A stretch of DNA of 64,000 nucleotides from Janibacter sp. DB-40 (GCF_029510815.1 NZ_CP120360.1:1612001-1676000), one strand, 5' to 3'; positions 43,175-51,596 are shown, counted from the first letter of the stretch. Made by a program: numbers and translations. The notes: generated by a model from the sequence alone, not told the origin.

Positions 43175-44455
43175 TCAGGCCGTGGTGCGCGCGGGCGCGC
43201 CCAGGACCTCGCGCGTCGCGTCCTCGAGCTGGTCCAGGCCTGCGGCGAGCTCGTCCTCGGTGATCGTCAGCGGAGGCATGATCTTGACGACCTCGCTGGA
43301 GGGGCCCGAGGTCTCGACCAGGAGCTTGCGCGCGAAGGCGGCCTTGGCGATCTTCTCCGCGACCTCGACGTCGCGGAAGGCGATCCCGGAGAGCAGGCCG
43401 CGGCCGCGCAGCTCGCTGCCCTCGGCCAGACCGGCCAGGACCTCGAGACGCGAGCGCAGCTGCTCGGCGCGCGCGGCGATGTTGCGCTCCAGGGCGTCGT
43501 CGGCCCAGTAGGTGCGCAGTGCCTTGGCCCCGGTGACGAAGGCCGGGTTGTGCCCGCGGAAGGTGCCGTTGTGCTCGCCGGGCTCCCAGTCGTCGATCTC
43601 CGGCTTCATCAGGGTCAGGGCCATGGGGAGGCCGTACCCGGAGATGGACTTGCTCAGGGTGATGATGTCCGGGTCGAGGCCGAACTCCTCGAAGGAGAAG
43701 AACTTCCCGGTGCGGCCGCAGCCGGCCTGTACGTCGTCGACGATGAGCAGCACGCCGTACTCGTGGCACAGCTCCTGCAGCTCCTTGAGCCACTGGCCGC
43801 GAGCGGCCTTGAGGCCACCCTCGCCCTGGACCGACTCCACGATGACCGCCGCCGGCAGGTTCGTGCCCGAGCCGCTGTCGGCCCAGATGCGCTTGAGCCA
43901 GGCGAAGTCGGAGGTCTCGCCGACGATGTAGTCGTCGTAGGGGGCCGAGGTCGCGTGGTACAGGGGGGTACCGGCGCCGGCACGCTTGAACGCGTTGCCG
44001 GTGACGGCGAGGGAGCCCAGGGTCATGCCGTGGAAGGCATTGGTGAAGTGGACGACGTCCTCGCGACCGGTCGCCTTGCGGGCGGTCTTCAGCGCCGTCT
44101 CGACGGCGTTGGTGCCGGTCGGGCCGGGGAACTGGATCTTGTGCGTCATCCCGCGCGGGGCGAGGATGAGCTCGGTGAAGGCCTCCAGGAAGTCGCGCTT
44201 GGCCTTGGTGTACATGTCCATGGAGTGCGTCACTCCGTCGTTGGCGATGTACTCGAGGAGCGCTTCCTTGAGGATGTCGTTGTTGTGCCCGTAGTTGAGG
44301 GCGCCCGCACCGGAGAAGAAGTCGGTGTAGCGCTCGCCGTCCTCGGTGTACTGGTACGGCCCCTTGGCCGTGTCGAACACCACGGGCCAGTTGCGGCAGT
44401 AGCTGCGCACCTCCGACTCGCGCGTGGTGAAGATGTCCGTATTGGCAGCGTTCAT
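43175..44455 (-). CDS. ectB: Diaminobutyrate-2-oxoglutarate transaminase
   Basis: 426 residues, class III PLP aminotransferase. It forms L-2,4-diaminobutyrate from aspartate semialdehyde with glutamate. Visible motifs are FFSGAGALNYGHNN, the PLP-stacking VDDVQAGCGRTGKFF and the Schiff-base Lys in ITLSKSISGYGLP. GGAAGGA lies 6 nt before ATG 44455. It is the middle gene of the ectoine operon. Confidence 0.95.
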   Translation of the reverse strand: MNAANTDIFTTRESEVRSYCRNWPVVFDTAKGPYQYTEDGERYTDFFSGAGALNYGHNNDILKEALLEYIANDGVTHSMDMYTKAKRDFLEAFTELILAPRGMTHKIQFPGPTGTNAVETALKTARKATGREDVVHFTNAFHGMTLGSLAVTGNAFKRAGAGTPLYHATSAPYDDYIVGETSDFAWLKRIWADSGSGTNLPAAVIVESVQGEGGLKAARGQWLKELQELCHEYGVLLIVDDVQAGCGRTGKFFSFEEFGLDPDIITLSKSISGYGLPMALTLMKPEIDDWEPGEHNGTFRGHNPAFVTGAKALRTYWADDALERNIAARAEQLRSRLEVLAGLAEGSELRGRGLLSGIAFRDVEVAEKIAKAAFARKLLVETSGPSSEVVKIMPPLTITEDELAAGLDQLEDATREVLGAPARTTA

Positions 44456-44506
44456 GGTTGTCCTTCCGGTGGACGGGTCAGTGGAGAGGTCTGTGGTGAG
44501 CCGGGT

Positions 44507-45022
44507 TCAGAACGGTCCGATGCGGTGCAGCACCTCCGGCTCGTGGCCCTCGTCGGGGAAGTGCTCCCGCTCGAACAGGGCGATCTCCTCGTGCTCGGCC
44601 CCCCGCTTGCGCGCGAACGCACCGAACAACGCGCGGGAGGCGGCGTTGTCGTCGGTGATCGTCGTCTCGAGCGAGGTCACGCCCGGCACGGTATCGGCCA
44701 GGTGGTCGAGCATCCGTCCGGCCAGGCCGTGGCCGCGCTGGTCGGAGTCGACGGCCACCTGCCACACCATGAGGGTGTGGGGCGCGTCGGGACGGATGTA
44801 GCCGCTGACGAACCCGACGACCTCCCCATCGCGCTCGGTCACGACGCTCGTCGCGGCGAAGTCCCGCGCCCACAGCAGGTAGGCGTAGGAGGTGTTGAGG
44901 TCGAGCGTGCGGGAGTCCCTGGCCACGCGCCACATGGCGCCACCGTCCGCGATGGTCGGTGGGCGCAGGACGAAGGGGGACTCGTCCGGGGGCTGTTGGT
45001 CTTGAGCTGCGTCGATGGTCAC
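44507..45022 (-). CDS. ectA: L-2,4-diaminobutyrate acetyltransferase
   Basis: 171 residues, GNAT fold. It acetylates the gamma-amino group of diaminobutyrate. VAVDSDQRGHGLAGRMLDHL is the acetyl-CoA-binding loop, and FVLRPPTIADGGAMWRVARDS is the family N-terminus. GTG 45022 is chosen because a TAGGTT box ends 7 nt before it; a TTG at 45031 would lie inside that box. It heads ectABC. Confidence 0.93.
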   Translation of the reverse strand: MTIDAAQDQQPPDESPFVLRPPTIADGGAMWRVARDSRTLDLNTSYAYLLWARDFAATSVVTERDGEVVGFVSGYIRPDAPHTLMVWQVAVDSDQRGHGLAGRMLDHLADTVPGVTSLETTITDDNAASRALFGAFARKRGAEHEEIALFEREHFPDEGHEPEVLHRIGPF

Positions 45023-45029
45023 CTGTTTC

Positions 45030-45057
45030 AACCTAACGTGACCAGCGCACAGATCAA
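45030..45057 (-). promoter_or_regulatory. ectABC promoter
   Basis: On the minus strand TTGATC (45057-45052) and TAGGTT (45035-45030) are 16 bp apart, and the -10 box ends 7 nt before GTG 45022, giving a near-consensus leaderless promoter. Confidence 0.55.
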
Positions 45058-45117
45058 GTCAGGGTTTCGGTCGGGTAACGAAATGACTTGCGGCTCAACG
45101 GAACTCGATAAATCGTG

Positions 45118-45145
45118 AAAAAGGCCACCTGACCGTGTCCAGGTG
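45118..45145 (-). terminator. Intrinsic terminator with T tract after the PatB-type gene
   Basis: On the minus strand CACCTG pairs with CAGGTG around GACACGGT and is followed by GCC then five T (AAAAA at 45118-45122 on the plus strand). It begins 5 bp after the stop. It is the only hairpin noted here with a clear T run. Confidence 0.7.
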
Positions 45146-45149
45146 CGCC

Positions 45150-46295
45150 TCATCGGTCCGCGGGCTGGTCGAGTGCCTTCGCCATCCGGCGCACCGCCTC
45201 GTCGAGGACCTCCGGCGAGGCGGCGAAGTTGAGGCGGACGTGGCCGCGTCCGGCGCCGAAGGGCAGGCCCGAGTTGAACGCGACGCGTCCGTGTCGGAGG
45301 AAGTGGGTGGCGGGGTCGTCCCCGAGGCCGAGGGCGCGGCAGTCCAGCCACGCGAGGTAGGTCGCCTCACCGGGTCGCCACCTGATGTCGGGCAGGTGCT
45401 CGGCGAGCAGCTCACCGAGGAGGGCCCTGTTCGCGGTGAGGTCGGAGACCAGCTCGGCAAGCCATCCCTGCCCCTCGTCCATCGCCGCGATGTGGGCTCG
45501 GACACCGGCATGGCTGGCGGTGTGGGCCAGGTAACCGGGCACACCGCGAACCGCTGCGGAGGCGTTCGGTCCACCGATGACCGCCGCCGCCTTCAGACCG
45601 GCGAGGTTCCACCCCTTCGCCGGAGAGATCACGCTGAGGGCCCCGGCAGCCTCCGGGATCGACACGATGGGGGTGAACCGTGCCCCCGAAAGAACCAGCG
45701 GCGCATGGACCTCGTCGCTGATGACGGCCACGCCGTGCCGCTCCGCGGCCCGGGCGAGGTCGGTGAGCTCGGCGGCGGTCGGCACGGTGCCGGTGGGGTT
45801 GTGCGGGTTCGACAGCAGGACGGCGCCGCGACCGGGGGAGGAGGCGAAGGCGGTCTCCAGCGCCGGTACGTCGAGGCGGCCCGCCGATGTCAGCTCGACC
45901 TCGATCTTCCGCCGGCCGGTCGACGAGACCACCGAGTGGAAGGGCGGGTAGACGGGCACCGTGATGTACACGGGGTCGCCGGGGGCGGTGAGGGAGACGA
46001 TCGCCGCCCTGACCCCGCTCATGGCATCGGTGACCAGCGCCATCCGCGTGGGGTCGACCGGTGCGGACCATCGCGCGTACCAGCGGGCCACCGCTTCGAG
46101 GTACGGGGCCGTGACGGGATACCCGAGGTCCCCGTCGGCGACGAGCCGGCGGATCTCCTCGGCCACGGGTGGCGCCGGCATGACGTCCATCTCGGCGACC
46201 CAGAGGGGAAGCACGTCGGGGTCGTGGAGCCGCCACTTGATGCTCGTGCGCCGTCGACAGGTGGTCTCGTCGTGGATCAGGAGATGACGCTGCAT
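45150..46295 (-). CDS. PatB/MalY-type PLP-dependent C-S lyase or aminotransferase
   Basis: 381 residues, fold I. The N-terminus KWRLHDPDVLPLWVAEMD is the hallmark of the MalY/PatB group, which mostly has cystathionine beta-lyase activity. Other sites: LLSNPHNPTGTVP with the PLP Asn, VISDEVHAPLVL with the Asp, and Schiff-base Lys in SPAKGWNLAGLK. ATG 46295 is taken because homology begins there; a longer frame upstream overlaps the divergent gene and has shadow composition. The substrate remains open between C-S lysis and transamination. Confidence 0.88.
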   Translation of the reverse strand: MQRHLLIHDETTCRRRTSIKWRLHDPDVLPLWVAEMDVMPAPPVAEEIRRLVADGDLGYPVTAPYLEAVARWYARWSAPVDPTRMALVTDAMSGVRAAIVSLTAPGDPVYITVPVYPPFHSVVSSTGRRKIEVELTSAGRLDVPALETAFASSPGRGAVLLSNPHNPTGTVPTAAELTDLARAAERHGVAVISDEVHAPLVLSGARFTPIVSIPEAAGALSVISPAKGWNLAGLKAAAVIGGPNASAAVRGVPGYLAHTASHAGVRAHIAAMDEGQGWLAELVSDLTANRALLGELLAEHLPDIRWRPGEATYLAWLDCRALGLGDDPATHFLRHGRVAFNSGLPFGAGRGHVRLNFAASPEVLDEAVRRMAKALDQPADR

Positions 46296-46324
46296 GCACC
46301 AACTCTTGCACCGTGGACACCGCC

Positions 46325-46330
46325 TACTCT
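46325..46330 (+). promoter_or_regulatory. -10 box TACTCT for the leaderless first DUF881 gene
   Basis: TACTCT ends 6 nt before GTG 46337; no ribosome site is present. Confidence 0.45.
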
Positions 46331-46336
46331 GGTGGG

Positions 46337-47344
46337 GTGCGCACGACCGGTGCACTCGAGCCCATGACCGTCCAGCAGGGGGAGGAGCCTCTCGTGCGAC
46401 CTGAGGAGCCGCGCCCTCCCGTCGACGAGTCCGAGCTGGACTACGTCGAGACGAAGGGGGTCCATCCCCTGGGGCGCCGCCCCGACGCCTCCATGACCCT
46501 GCTGACCTCGATGCTCGAACGGCCACTGGACCCCGGCTACGCGGCCGCGGCGGAGAGGCGCGAGGCCGCCGGACTGCCGCGCTCCAGTGGTACCCGCCGC
46601 CCGATGCTGATCGTCTCGCTGCTGCTCATCGGTCTGATGATCGGGGTGAGCACGGCGAACCTGCGCGGCGACGAGGGTGCGCGCGCCGACGCCCGCGCCC
46701 GGCTGATCAGCCAGATCGAGGACCGTCAGGAGGCGGTCGACGAGCGCGACGGCCGGATCCGGGAGCTGCGCGCGGAGATCGCCACCGCCACCGCACTGCT
46801 GGACCCCGACCTGGTGGGGACCCAGCAGGAGGGGATCAGCGTTGCCAGTGGACTCGTACCCGTCGGCGGTCCCGGCCTGCGCGTCACGCTCGATGATGCT
46901 CCCGACAGCCGAACCAGCGCCGACGGCGACCCTCGGACGGGGATCAACGACGAGGGGCGAGTGCGCTCCAAGGACCTGCAGCTGATCACCAACGGGCTGT
47001 GGAGCGCGGGTGCGGAGGCGATCGCCGTCAACGGGCAGCGACTGACGTCCAGGACCGCCATCCGCTTCGCCGGCGAGGCCATCCTCGTCAACTTCCGCCC
47101 CCTGACCCGTCCGTACACGATCGAGGCCATCGGTGACCCGGAGCAGATGCAGACGAACTTCGCCGAGAGCTCGGCCGGCTCCTACATGACGGGCCTGCGC
47201 AGCAACTACGGCATCGAGACGACACTGACCACGCAGGACGAGCTCGAGCTGCCCAGCGCCACCAACGTCCGCACCCGCGCGGCAACGGCCATCCCCTCGG
47301 GGGCGACGCCGCCAGTGACCCCCCGGAAGAAGGAGACCCCATGA
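46337..47344 (+). CDS. DUF881 membrane-anchored protein (first copy)
   Basis: 335 residues. A long cytoplasmic N-terminus (about 1-88, Pro/Glu-rich), one membrane helix (PMLIVSLLLIGLMIGVSTA), a heptad-rich coiled coil (ARLISQIEDRQEAVDERDGRIRELRAEI) and the extracytoplasmic DUF881 domain with LITNGLWSAGAEAIAVNGQR. DUF881 proteins (YlxW-like) occur near division and wall genes in Gram-positives, but the function is not established. The order DUF881-sbp-DUF881 is conserved in actinobacteria. GTG 46337 is set by the TANNNT box. Confidence 0.87.
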   Translation: MRTTGALEPMTVQQGEEPLVRPEEPRPPVDESELDYVETKGVHPLGRRPDASMTLLTSMLERPLDPGYAAAAERREAAGLPRSSGTRRPMLIVSLLLIGLMIGVSTANLRGDEGARADARARLISQIEDRQEAVDERDGRIRELRAEIATATALLDPDLVGTQQEGISVASGLVPVGGPGLRVTLDDAPDSRTSADGDPRTGINDEGRVRSKDLQLITNGLWSAGAEAIAVNGQRLTSRTAIRFAGEAILVNFRPLTRPYTIEAIGDPEQMQTNFAESSAGSYMTGLRSNYGIETTLTTQDELELPSATNVRTRAATAIPSGATPPVTPRKKETP

Positions 47345-47673
47345 TCCCCGCGTTCGGCCTGCTGGTCGGGATCGTCCTCGGCCTCGTCCTGCAGCCCGAT
47401 GTCCCCGTGTGGATGCAGCCGTACCTGCCCATCGCGGTCATCGCCGCCCTGGACGCGGTCTTCGGCGCCGTCCGGGCCACGCTGGACGGCATCTTCAACG
47501 ACAAGGTCTTCGTCGTCAGCTTCCTGTCGAACGTCCTGGTGGCCGCCTTCATCGTCTTCCTCGGCGACCAGCTCGGCGTCGGCTCCCAGATGTCGACAGG
47601 GGTCGTGGTCATCCTCGGTGTGCGGATCTTCTCCAACGTGGCCTCCATCCGACGACACCTGTTCAAGGCATGA
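47341..47673 (+). CDS. sbp: Small basic membrane protein Sbp (DUF1290)
   Basis: 110 residues with three to four hydrophobic helices: FGLLVGIVLGLVLQPDVPVWMQPYLPIAVIAALDAVFGAVRA is the conserved core and VRIFSNVASIRRHLF the end. Sbp/YlxX lies beside division genes in Bacillus and between DUF881 genes in actinobacteria; the function is unknown. It overlaps both neighbours by 4 bp, so the three products are made together. Confidence 0.9.
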   Translation: MIPAFGLLVGIVLGLVLQPDVPVWMQPYLPIAVIAALDAVFGAVRATLDGIFNDKVFVVSFLSNVLVAAFIVFLGDQLGVGSQMSTGVVVILGVRIFSNVASIRRHLFKA

Positions 47674-48515
47674 GCAAGGACATGGACGACAGCAGCGCGA
47701 AGGACCCGGGACGGGCGGGGGAGCAGGAGACGGGCGCGAAGCCCGGCACGAGGCCTCCTGCCGCAGGCTCCGGGCGCAGCAGCAAGGCCTCCTGGCGCAG
47801 GATCTACCTGATGGCGCGCCCGCGACTGACGCGAGCCAATGTCTTCGCCCTCCTGCTCGCGTCGCTGCTCGGATTCGCCCTCGCCACCCAGGTACGACAG
47901 ACCCAGGCGGAGGGTCTGGAGGACCTCCGTCAGGACGAGCTGGTGCGCATCCTCGACGACGTCACCCAGAACGGCAGCCGCCTCGACGAGGAGATCGCCG
48001 AGCTGGAGGAGACACGTGATCGGCTCGCCAACAGCGAGGGCAACTCGCCGGAGGCGCTCGCCGCCGCCCAGGAGCGGGCCGAGACCCTCGGCATCCTGGC
48101 GGGTACGGAGCGGGCGACCGGGCCCGGGATCACCCTGCGCATCGAGGACCAGGGGGGCGAGGTCGACGCGGCGACCCTCCTGGACGCCGTGCAGGAGCTG
48201 CGTGACGCGGGCGCCGAGGCCATGCAGGTCGCGGACGCGCGGATCATCGCGAGCACGTGGTTCCGGGACAGCGAGGAGGGCATCGTGGTCGACGGCAGGA
48301 CCCTCGACCCGCCCTACACCTTCATCGTCATCGGTGACCCGCAGACGATGAGCTCGGCGATGGAGATCCCCGGTGGGGTGTCCGAGTCGATCCGCAGCAA
48401 GGGGGGAGAGGTGACCGTGCACGAGTACTCCTCGATCAACGTGGAGGCATTGCACTCCAATTCATCGCCTCGTTACGCTCAGCCCCACCCGGAGCCGACC
48501 GACGGCTTGCAGTGA
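47670..48515 (+). CDS. DUF881 membrane-anchored protein (second copy)
   Basis: 281 residues. A polar N-terminus (about 1-50), a membrane helix (VFALLLASLLGFALATQV), a coiled coil (RILDDVTQNGSRLDEEIAELEETRDRLAN read in parts) and the DUF881 domain with LLDAVQELRDAGAEAMQVADARI. It is clearly a paralogue of the protein two genes upstream, and the two may form a heteromeric envelope assembly with Sbp. ATG 47670 overlaps the sbp stop; ATG 47682 is a possible internal start. Confidence 0.87.
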   Translation: MSKDMDDSSAKDPGRAGEQETGAKPGTRPPAAGSGRSSKASWRRIYLMARPRLTRANVFALLLASLLGFALATQVRQTQAEGLEDLRQDELVRILDDVTQNGSRLDEEIAELEETRDRLANSEGNSPEALAAAQERAETLGILAGTERATGPGITLRIEDQGGEVDAATLLDAVQELRDAGAEAMQVADARIIASTWFRDSEEGIVVDGRTLDPPYTFIVIGDPQTMSSAMEIPGGVSESIRSKGGEVTVHEYSSINVEALHSNSSPRYAQPHPEPTDGLQ

Positions 48516-48537
48516 GCCGGGACAACGAAGGAGACAG

Positions 48538-48927
48538 ATGAGCGACGCCACCTACCCCGAGGACCTCCGGTACAGCAGCGACCACGAGTGGGTGGCCACG
48601 ACCGAGTCCGGTCGGGTGCGGGTGGGGATCACCCACTACGCGCAGGATGCACTCGGCGACGTGGTCTACGTCAGCCTCCCCGAGGTCGGCGACACCGTCG
48701 AGGTCGGCGACTCCTGCGGTGAGGTGGAGTCCACCAAGTCCGTCAGCGACCTGTACGCGCCGCTGGCGGGCACGGTCACGGCCGTCAACGAGGCGCTGGA
48801 CGCGACCCCGGAGCTGGTCAACACCGCGCCCTACACCGAGGGCTGGATGTACGAGCTGGAGCTCGCCGAGGGCGCCGACACCTCGGATCTGCTCGACGCC
48901 GCTGCCTACCGCGCCGAGATCGACTGA
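48538..48927 (+). CDS. gcvH: Glycine cleavage system H protein
   Basis: 129 residues. The lipoylation site is Lys67 in EVESTKSVSD, within the family hairpin. GcvH shuttles the aminomethyl group between the P, T and L proteins. AAGGAG lies 6-7 nt before ATG 48538. gcvP follows 2.7 kb downstream in the same direction after four regulatory or accessory genes; gcvT is not in the window. Confidence 0.95.
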   Translation: MSDATYPEDLRYSSDHEWVATTESGRVRVGITHYAQDALGDVVYVSLPEVGDTVEVGDSCGEVESTKSVSDLYAPLAGTVTAVNEALDATPELVNTAPYTEGWMYELELAEGADTSDLLDAAAYRAEID

Positions 48928-49006
48928 CCGCTGGTGTCACCGGCCGGCCCCGGCGTGGGGCCGGTCACGTAGTCTTGAGTCACGACACGACAGGAGGGAG
49001 CGCTGG

Positions 49007-49459
49007 ATGAGCGGCAACCAGAACGACCAGCCCGCACGACAGGACCCGGCGACCCAGCAGTTCACCGGGATCGGGAGCAGCGCACCTGCCGACCTGCCGG
49101 AGTCCGACTACCACCTCAGCCGGGAGGAGCAGGCGACGGTGGACGCGCTCCACCCCGGCACTGCCCTGCTCATCGTCCTTCGCGGTCCCAACTCGGGCGC
49201 GCGCTTCCTCCTTGACGATGCCGAGATCACCACCGGTCGCGGACCGGACCGCGACATCTTCCTCGACGACGTCACGGTCTCGCGCAAGCACGCGGTCTTC
49301 GCGCGCGAGGAGCGTGGCTTCGGCGTGCGCGACGTGGGCTCCCTCAACGGGACCTACGTCAACAAGGAGCGGATCGACCAGGTCGCGCTACGCACCGGTG
49401 ACGAGGTGCAGATCGGCAAGTTCCGCCTCGTCTACTACGCCAGCGCCGCGACCAGCTGA
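49007..49459 (+). CDS. garA: FHA-domain regulator of the GarA/OdhI type
   Basis: 150 residues: a flexible N-terminus (1-50) and a canonical FHA domain (about 55-142) with GRGPDRDIFLDDVTVSRKHA and VGSLNGTYVNKERI holding the phospho-threonine-binding Arg, Ser and Asn. GarA/OdhI inhibits 2-oxoglutarate dehydrogenase and controls glutamate enzymes when unphosphorylated, and is switched off by kinase action on an N-terminal ETTSVF motif. Here that segment reads DPATQQFTG, with one threonine before QQF, so the switch may differ. GGAGGGAG precedes ATG 49007; a TAGTCT box lies at 48970-48975. Confidence 0.9.
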   Translation: MSGNQNDQPARQDPATQQFTGIGSSAPADLPESDYHLSREEQATVDALHPGTALLIVLRGPNSGARFLLDDAEITTGRGPDRDIFLDDVTVSRKHAVFAREERGFGVRDVGSLNGTYVNKERIDQVALRTGDEVQIGKFRLVYYASAATS

Positions 49460-49461
49460 CG

Positions 49462-50169
49462 GTGCCCGACGAGCGCATCGGGATCGGCGCCCTCATCGCG
49501 CAGCTCGAGGACGACTTCCCCGATGTCACCATCTCCAAGGTCCGCTACCTGGAGGCCGAAGGGCTGATCAACCCATCACGCACGGCCTCCGGGTACCGGA
49601 AGTTCTCCCGGGCGGACGTCGAGCGGTTGCGCTTCGTGCTCACTGCCCAACGGGACCGGTTCTGGCCCCTGAAGGTCATCCGGGAACGACTCGACGCCAT
49701 GGACCGGGGGCTGAGCGTCGACGACGGCGGCAGTGTGGCTCCTCCCCGGAGCGACCCGCAGGACCCCGTCCGTGTCGACCCGGTCCCGGCCGGGGCACGC
49801 CCCCTGCGCCTCACCGCGACGGAGCTGCAGGAGGCCGCCGACATCGACACGGCCACGTTCCGGGAGCTCATCTCGTACGGCCTGCTGCCCAAGAGCAGCG
49901 AGTACTACGACGACGGCGATCTCGAGGTGGCCCGCGCCTCGGGGGCCCTGGTGGCCGCCGGCATCGACGTGCGACACCTGCGCCCCTTCAAGAGTGCGGC
50001 CGAGCGCGAGCTCGGTCTGGCCGATCACGTCCTGGGGCACCAGGCACTGCGCGGCAGGGCCGCCGACGCCGACGGGCTCGACGACGAATCGGTCACCAGG
50101 CGGGTTGTCGAGGACTGCCTCGACCTCCACCTGGCGCTCGTGCGCCGGGGACTGCAGACGCGCGGATGA
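49462..50169 (+). CDS. MerR-family regulator (Rv1828-like)
   Basis: 235 residues. An N-terminal winged helix (about 5-75: VTISKVRYLEAEGLINPSRTASGYRKFSRADVERLRF in parts) and a C-terminal all-helical domain (LTATELQEAADIDTATFRELISYGLLP) that looks like a second HTH-like module, with no metal-binding cysteines. The gene order (after garA, before the DUF151 nuclease) matches Rv1828 of mycobacteria. Targets are unknown. GTG 49462 follows the garA stop by 2 bp. Confidence 0.87.
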   Translation: MPDERIGIGALIAQLEDDFPDVTISKVRYLEAEGLINPSRTASGYRKFSRADVERLRFVLTAQRDRFWPLKVIRERLDAMDRGLSVDDGGSVAPPRSDPQDPVRVDPVPAGARPLRLTATELQEAADIDTATFRELISYGLLPKSSEYYDDGDLEVARASGALVAAGIDVRHLRPFKSAAERELGLADHVLGHQALRGRAADADGLDDESVTRRVVEDCLDLHLALVRRGLQTRG

Positions 50170-50669
50170 GTGAGGGATACGGTGGGAGGGTGAAGTTGCT
50201 CGACGTCCTCGGTGTCCGGGTGGAGATGCCCACCTCCCAACCGATCGTGCTCCTGCGAGAGCGCGACGGTGGTCGACACCTGCCGATCTGGATCGGCGCG
50301 GCGGAGGCCACCGCGATCGCCTACGCCCAGGAGGGGGTCGAGCCGCCGCGTCCCCTGACCCACGACCTCCTCGTCGACGTCATCGCCGCCGTCGGCCGCG
50401 AGCTGAGCACGGTGCGGATCGACGCGGTGCTCGAGGGTGTCTTCCACGCCACCCTCGTGCTCGACGACGGGACCGAGATCTCTGCGCGGACCTCCGACGG
50501 CGTCGCACTGGCCCTGCGCACCGGCGCCGAGATCGTCGCCACGGACCAGGTGCTCGACGAGGTGGGGATCGAGTCCACCGATGACGACGAGGACGAGGTG
50601 GCGAAGTTCAAGGAGTTCCTGGACGAGGTGTCGCCGGAGGACTTCGACGAGCCCGGCACCGAGAGCTGA
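50166..50669 (+). CDS. DUF151 bifunctional nuclease-domain protein
   Basis: 167 residues. Core features are VRVEMPTSQPIVLLRERDGGRHLPIWIGAAEATAIAYAQEGV (in parts) and SDGVALALRTGAEI, diagnostic of DUF151. Plant and bacterial relatives show DNase/RNase activity in vitro; the bacterial physiological role is open. The C-terminus is strongly acidic. ATG 50166 overlaps the MerR stop; GTG 50190 is an alternative. A hairpin terminator follows. Confidence 0.9.
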   Translation: MSEGYGGRVKLLDVLGVRVEMPTSQPIVLLRERDGGRHLPIWIGAAEATAIAYAQEGVEPPRPLTHDLLVDVIAAVGRELSTVRIDAVLEGVFHATLVLDDGTEISARTSDGVALALRTGAEIVATDQVLDEVGIESTDDDEDEVAKFKEFLDEVSPEDFDEPGTES

Positions 50670-50683
50670 GGCCGGGGCACCGC

Positions 50684-50705
50684 GGACGGGCCGGTACGCC
50701 CGTCC
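50684..50705 (+). terminator. Hairpin terminator after the DUF151 gene
   Basis: GGACGGGC (50684-50691) pairs with GCCCGTCC (50698-50705) around CGGTAC, 15 bp past the stop. No T tract. Confidence 0.5.
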
Positions 50706-50760
50706 ATCCCGGCGCGACCTGATCGTTACCGACACGCAAGCCCTTCCTCGCGGGGGGTGT

Positions 50761-50789
50761 TTGACGCCCTCCCCGAGCCGCCGTAGCGT
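50761..50789 (+). promoter_or_regulatory. Near-consensus promoter of the second MerR gene
   Basis: TTGACG (50761-50766), a 17-bp spacer and TAGCGT (50784-50789), followed by a leader of about 70 nt to GTG 50866. Confidence 0.7.
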
Positions 50790-50865
50790 CGAAGACAGCA
50801 CCGGGCCACACCGGTGCAATTCCACCCGGCTCGGTCCGGGACCACGGTGAGGGCAGGAGGGCGTA

Positions 50866-51435
50866 GTGGACGCCACCAACGACGAGGGCCGGACCCCCGT
50901 CCGGACCCAGGGCGTGCTCTTCGACGACGACCTGCCCGAGCTGTCCGAGGACATCGGTTACCGCGGTCCCGCCGCGTGCAGTGCCGCGGGGATCACCTAT
51001 CGACAGCTCGACTACTGGGCCCGCACCGGTCTGGTCGAGCCCTCCGTGCGCGGTGCCGCCGGCTCCGGCAGTCAGCGCCTCTACGGCTTCCGTGACATCC
51101 TCGTGCTCAAGGTGGTCAAGCGCCTCCTGGACACCGGGGTGTCCCTCCAGCAGATCCGCGTCGCGATCCAGCACCTGCGTGAGCGCGGTGTCGAGGACCT
51201 GGCGCAGATCACCCTGATGAGCGACGGCGCGAGCGTCTACGAGTGCACCTCCGCCGACGAGGTCATCGACCTCGTCCAGGGTGGGCAGGGCGTCTTCGGG
51301 ATCGCAGTCGGCCGGGTCTGGCGTGAGGTCGAGGGCTCGCTGCTGGAGATCCCGAGCGAGCGGATGGACCAGGCAGAGCCTGCGGAGATGCCGGGGGACG
51401 AGCTCTCCGCCCGCCGACGCGCAAAGCTCGCCTGA
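50866..51435 (+). CDS. MerR-family regulator, FtsR-like
   Basis: 189 residues. A 40-residue acidic N-terminus precedes a MerR winged helix (AACSAAGITYRQLDYWARTGLVEPS, then GSQRLYGFRDILVLKVVKRLLDTGVSL) and a helical dimerisation segment. It corresponds in position to Rv1830 and the corynebacterial FtsR, which regulates ftsZ, so a link to division is inferred from synteny only. AGGAGG lies 5 nt before GTG 50866, and a consensus promoter stands upstream. The glycine riboswitch and gcvP follow. Confidence 0.87.
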   Translation: MDATNDEGRTPVRTQGVLFDDDLPELSEDIGYRGPAACSAAGITYRQLDYWARTGLVEPSVRGAAGSGSQRLYGFRDILVLKVVKRLLDTGVSLQQIRVAIQHLRERGVEDLAQITLMSDGASVYECTSADEVIDLVQGGQGVFGIAVGRVWREVEGSLLEIPSERMDQAEPAEMPGDELSARRRAKLA

Positions 51436-51486
51436 GCCCCTCCCGCGTCCCGGTCGCGCTGATAGCCTGACACCGCTGCTCACCCC

Positions 51487-51596
51487 ACGGGGGAGAGTCC
51501 TCGCGCGTTGCGCGGGGCGCCGAAGGGGCAAATCTCCCCGGAACCTCTCAGGCGCCAGGACCCCGCGGATCAGGCACCTCTGGAGCGCCAGGCGTG
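51487..51596 (+). ncRNA. Glycine riboswitch upstream of gcvP
   Basis: The conserved core of the glycine aptamer is present in order: GGGAGAGTCC (51491-51500), GCGCCGAAGGGGCAA (about 51518-51532), CTCTCAGGCGCCAGGACC (51545-51562). Only one aptamer is evident. A TAGCCT box at 51463-51468 puts the start near 51475. It stands 48 nt before gcvP, so glycine should turn on its own breakdown. Confidence 0.88.
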
